Origin: Nitrososphaerota archaeon
GTDB taxonomy: Archaea; Thermoproteota; Bathyarchaeia; Bathyarchaeales; Bathycorpusculaceae
Assembly (NCBI GenBank): GCA_031283385.1
Contig: JAITBW010000059.1
Coordinates: 1-8,954, forward strand
Length of the DNA stretch: 8,954 nucleotides
Direction: 5' to 3'
The notes below the pieces were generated by a model. That model did not search any database. It was not told the DNA's origin and worked only from the letters and a program-made list of their open reading frames with translations. A program made the position numbers and the translations under genes. Of the stretch, positions 7,537-8,954 are shown in pieces. Numbering within the stretch: the first letter of the stretch is position 1; each line of letters starts with the position of its first letter.

Positions 7537-8262
7537 CTATCCTTGTTTTTTCTTGTCATCTATTTCGATAAATACGTTGCAGGCTATGTCTTGTCCTAAG
7601 GCTATTTTTGAGCCTCTGACTGCTACTTCTACAGGGCCATCTATTGGCGCGATTTTTATGATTTGGATTTTTGTTCCTGGTGTTAATCCCATATCTAAGA
7701 GTCTTTGGAGTACTTTATGTTCCCCTCGTATGAAGCTTATGTTGCCGCTGCTTCCACTTTTCAGTTCTCGTATAGAGATGAGGTTTTTGTCACGTTTTCC
7801 AACTTGTTCTAGACCTTTTTGATGTAATTGTATACATTCTTCACAGTTTGAAAAGGGTAAATCACATGCCGGTATTGTTTTGCCATCGTCGGGACAGGTG
7901 TCTGGATGTTTTAGGAGACGACATAGAGATTCTTCTGCTTCATCTGATAGTGCATGTTCCATTTGACAGGCTTCTTGATGTACTTTATCGTTTCCTATGC
8001 GCAGCACGTTTGATAGAAAACTTTCTAAAAGTCGATGCTTCCGGGTTATTTTTTGCGCTTCTTTTAAACCTTTTTCGGTTAGAGTACTGCCGTGGTATGG
8101 CGAGTATTTTATGTATTTTTCATCGGCTAATTTTTTTAGCATTTCTGTTACGCTAGCAGGTGTAACGTTGAGTTTTTGTGCTATGTCTGTATTATTTACT
8201 GCTTCACCATTTTTAGATAGGTTATATACAGTTTTTAGGTAGTCTTGAGCTGATTTCTGCAC
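7537..8262 (-). CDS. DtxR-family iron-dependent repressor with fused FeoA-like SH3 domain
   Basis: A metal-sensing repressor, probably switching off the downstream feoB when Fe2+ is plentiful. With the start at GTG 8262 it has 241 residues. The winged helix-turn-helix is at about 5-65 (DIAQKLNVTPASVTEMLKKL, 26-45). The metal-binding and dimerisation domain has RKHRLLE (74-80) and HQEACQMEH (95-103), aligning with DtxR ligands H79, E83, H98, C102, E105 and H106. Next is a Cys-bearing stretch (C123, C133, C140, C143). The C-terminal FeoA/SH3-like domain is about 162-235 (RLLDMGLTPGTKI, VAVRGSKIALG). The open frame extends to GTG 8289, but that codon lies inside an operator palindrome at the predicted transcription start. 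GTG 8262 has GGTG six bases upstream and starts where the DtxR fold starts. No separate feoA is present, so this domain may also serve FeoB. Confidence 0.93.
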   Translation of the reverse strand: MQKSAQDYLKTVYNLSKNGEAVNNTDIAQKLNVTPASVTEMLKKLADEKYIKYSPYHGSTLTEKGLKEAQKITRKHRLLESFLSNVLRIGNDKVHQEACQMEHALSDEAEESLCRLLKHPDTCPDDGKTIPACDLPFSNCEECIQLHQKGLEQVGKRDKNLISIRELKSGSSGNISFIRGEHKVLQRLLDMGLTPGTKIQIIKIAPIDGPVEVAVRGSKIALGQDIACNVFIEIDDKKKQG

Positions 8263-8268
8263 GGCTAA

Positions 8269-8272
8269 CACC
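8269..8272 (-). promoter_or_regulatory. Ribosome binding site supporting GTG 8262 as the regulator start
   Basis: On the minus strand GGTG ends six bases before GTG 8262 and matches part of the usual anti-Shine-Dalgarno target. With a transcription start predicted near 8287-8290, it would leave a leader of about 25 bases, enough to hold this site. Confidence 0.5.
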
Positions 8273-8278
8273 AATTTT

Positions 8279-8294
8279 TTTAGGTACACCTAAA
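8279..8294. promoter_or_regulatory. Iron-box operator 1, over the predicted transcription start
   Basis: TTTAGGT and ACCTAAA form a 7-base inverted repeat around a 2-base centre. This is the TTAGG...CCTAA type bound by DtxR/IdeR-family repressors. It covers the start site predicted from the TATA box, so bound repressor would block RNA polymerase loading. The regulator encoded just downstream is the obvious binder. Confidence 0.75.
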
Positions 8295-8309
8295 TTCTAC
8301 CTGTAAACA

Positions 8310-8317
8310 TATATAAA
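8310..8317 (-). promoter_or_regulatory. TATA box of the dtxR-feoB operon
   Basis: The minus strand reads TTTATATA here, the best TATA box in the window. Transcription should start about 25 bases downstream, near 8287-8290. It lies between the two iron-box palindromes, and the A-rich stretch just upstream would be the TFB contact region. Confidence 0.7.
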
Positions 8318-8337
8318 TTTTTAGGCTAACCTAAAAA
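8318..8337. promoter_or_regulatory. Iron-box operator 2, directly upstream of the TATA box
   Basis: TTTTTAGG and CCTAAAAA form a perfect 8-base inverted repeat around CTAA. The stretch TAGGCTAACCTAA equals the right part of the bacterial DtxR/IdeR consensus TTAGGTTAGGCTAACCTAA. It abuts the TATA box where TFB would bind. Its centre is 41 bp (about four helical turns) from that of operator 1. Confidence 0.75.
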
Positions 8338-8413
8338 AATATTTAACGAAAACACCCACATGACGTAAATCACAAATTAACAAGACTAACCTTTCAAACT
8401 ATACTAAACTTCC

Positions 8414-8463
8414 CAGTAATGGCTAAATACTGCCAACATAATCCGTTAAGCAGTTAGTGTGAG
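8414..8463 (+). promoter_or_regulatory. Probable glyA promoter and weak ribosome binding site
   Basis: CTAAATAC (8423-8430) is a TATA-like element about 43 bases before the glyA ATG, and GTGAG (8459-8463) is a weak Shine-Dalgarno candidate nine bases before it. CAGTA (8414-8418) and TACTG (8428-8432) form an inverted repeat around the TATA-like element, possibly an operator. The remaining divergent spacer from 8338 shows only one lone iron-box half-site, CTAACCT at 8386-8392. Confidence 0.35.
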
Positions 8464-8472
8464 AATTAAACG

Positions 8473-8954
8473 ATGAAAAATTTATCAACAATTATCTCCA
8501 ACCTGTTAGAAACAGCAAAAAAACATGAACACTACCGCAGCAAAGAATGCATAAACATGATAGCTAGCGAAGGTCTAAAGTCACCCGCCGTCTGCCAAAT
8601 GCTCGACATGTCTCACGACCTAAGCACACGCTATGCCGAAGGCGAAAACGACAACAAAGGACATGCAAAAAAACGTTTCTACCAAGGACAAAAATACATA
8701 AGCCCCATAGAAGACTACGCAGCAGACGCCATAAAAAACCTATTCAACACCACATGGGCAGACATCCGTTTAATTTCAGGCACGCACGCAAACACAGCAA
8801 CATTTAAAGGTCTATCACTCGCATCAAAAAGCAACAAAATGGTTGTAACCCCACTAAGCTGCGGTGCCCACATAAGCCACGACTACACCGGCTTAGCAGG
8901 CAGCATTTTAGGCCTAGACAACATAAACCACGCATATGACATTAACGAATTCAA
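8473..8954 (+). CDS. glyA: Serine hydroxymethyltransferase, N-terminal part (runs off window)
   Basis: This PLP enzyme interconverts serine and glycine while moving a one-carbon unit to a folate or tetrahydromethanopterin-type carrier in the cytoplasm. The first 160 residues are present and the frame is open at the window end. Family signatures in order: INMIASEG (27-34), STRYAEG (51-57), RFYQGQKYI (68-76), IEDYAADAIKNLF (79-91), DIRLISGTHANTATF (97-111) and GAHISHDYTG (131-140). SGTHAN and GAHISH are the cofactor and substrate region seen across SHMTs. Bacterial enzymes usually have IASEN where this has IASEG, and RYYGG where this has RFYQG, which suits an archaeal-type enzyme. The active-site lysine lies beyond the window. 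Codons are strongly rich in A and C, as in moaA and the 4805 gene. It is transcribed away from the iron operon. Confidence 0.93.
   Translation, partial: MKNLSTIISNLLETAKKHEHYRSKECINMIASEGLKSPAVCQMLDMSHDLSTRYAEGENDNKGHAKKRFYQGQKYISPIEDYAADAIKNLFNTTWADIRLISGTHANTATFKGLSLASKSNKMVVTPLSCGAHISHDYTGLAGSILGLDNINHAYDINEF

Noticed and set aside
8232..8241. Third iron-box candidate TTTTTAGGTA inside the regulator gene
   Set aside because: It is a single half-site within coding sequence (codons for DYLKT) and has no inverted partner.
7412..8242. Plus-strand open frames across the start of feoB and the DtxR gene
   Set aside because: They are antisense to strongly supported genes and show no recognisable motifs.
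8263..8289. Upstream GTG 8289 as the start of the DtxR-family gene (250 residues)
   Set aside because: This codon lies inside operator 1 and at or just before the transcription start predicted from the TATA box. GTG 8262 has a placed ribosome binding site and fits the family N-terminus. Leaderless initiation at 8289 is not fully excluded.
8386..8392. CTAACCT near glyA as an iron box controlling glyA
   Set aside because: Only one arm is present with no TTAGG partner, so joint control of glyA by iron is not supported.
1..8954. CRISPR arrays, tRNA or rRNA genes, insertion sequences
   Set aside because: No regularly spaced repeats, cloverleaf-like sequence, transposase frame or terminal inverted repeats were found by reading the sequence.

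Overview
This A+T-rich window reads as the genome of an archaeon. The evidence is an Orc1/Cdc6-type ATPase, TATA-type promoter elements, an archaeal-style kelch surface protein anchored by a C-terminal transmembrane helix, and a DtxR-FeoA regulator paired with FeoB. The mix of proteins resembles Bathyarchaeia (mesophilic, anaerobic), but that placement is inferred from general appearance and no marker gene here proves it.

Layout. (1) 67-1082: a kelch-repeat surface protein gene broken by a one-base frameshift near 409-413 and probably missing its 5' part. (2) 1213-4621: five tightly packed plus-strand genes, with overlaps or gaps of 2 to 10 bases. They encode an Orc1/Cdc6-like ATPase, a small ArsR-like winged-helix protein, and the pterin-cofactor genes moaC, moaB and moaA. 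(3) 4805-5458: a two-domain protein of unknown function with a long Thr/Pro/Ser-rich linker, preceded by a strong ribosome binding site. (4) 8262-5530, minus strand: an iron operon of a DtxR-family repressor with a fused FeoA-like domain, followed 9 bases later by feoB. (5) 8473 to the window end: the start of glyA (serine hydroxymethyltransferase), divergent from the iron operon.

How the genes work together. MoaA and MoaC convert GTP to cyclic pyranopterin monophosphate, and MoaB-family proteins adenylylate molybdopterin later in the same pathway. The sulfur-insertion genes (moaD, moaE) and moeA are not in this window. The DtxR-FeoA protein probably senses Fe2+ and represses its own operon. 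Its promoter carries two inverted repeats of the TTAGG/CCTAA iron-box type, one just upstream of the TATA box and one over the predicted transcription start, with centres about 41 bp apart.

The strongest points for follow-up are the two-operator iron promoter, the mixed metal-site residues and extra cysteines in the DtxR protein, the placement of an Orc1/Cdc6 paralogue plus winged-helix protein at the head of a moa operon, and the unknown protein at 4805. I see no clearly new defence or mobile system. No CRISPR array, tRNA, rRNA or insertion sequence was recognised.
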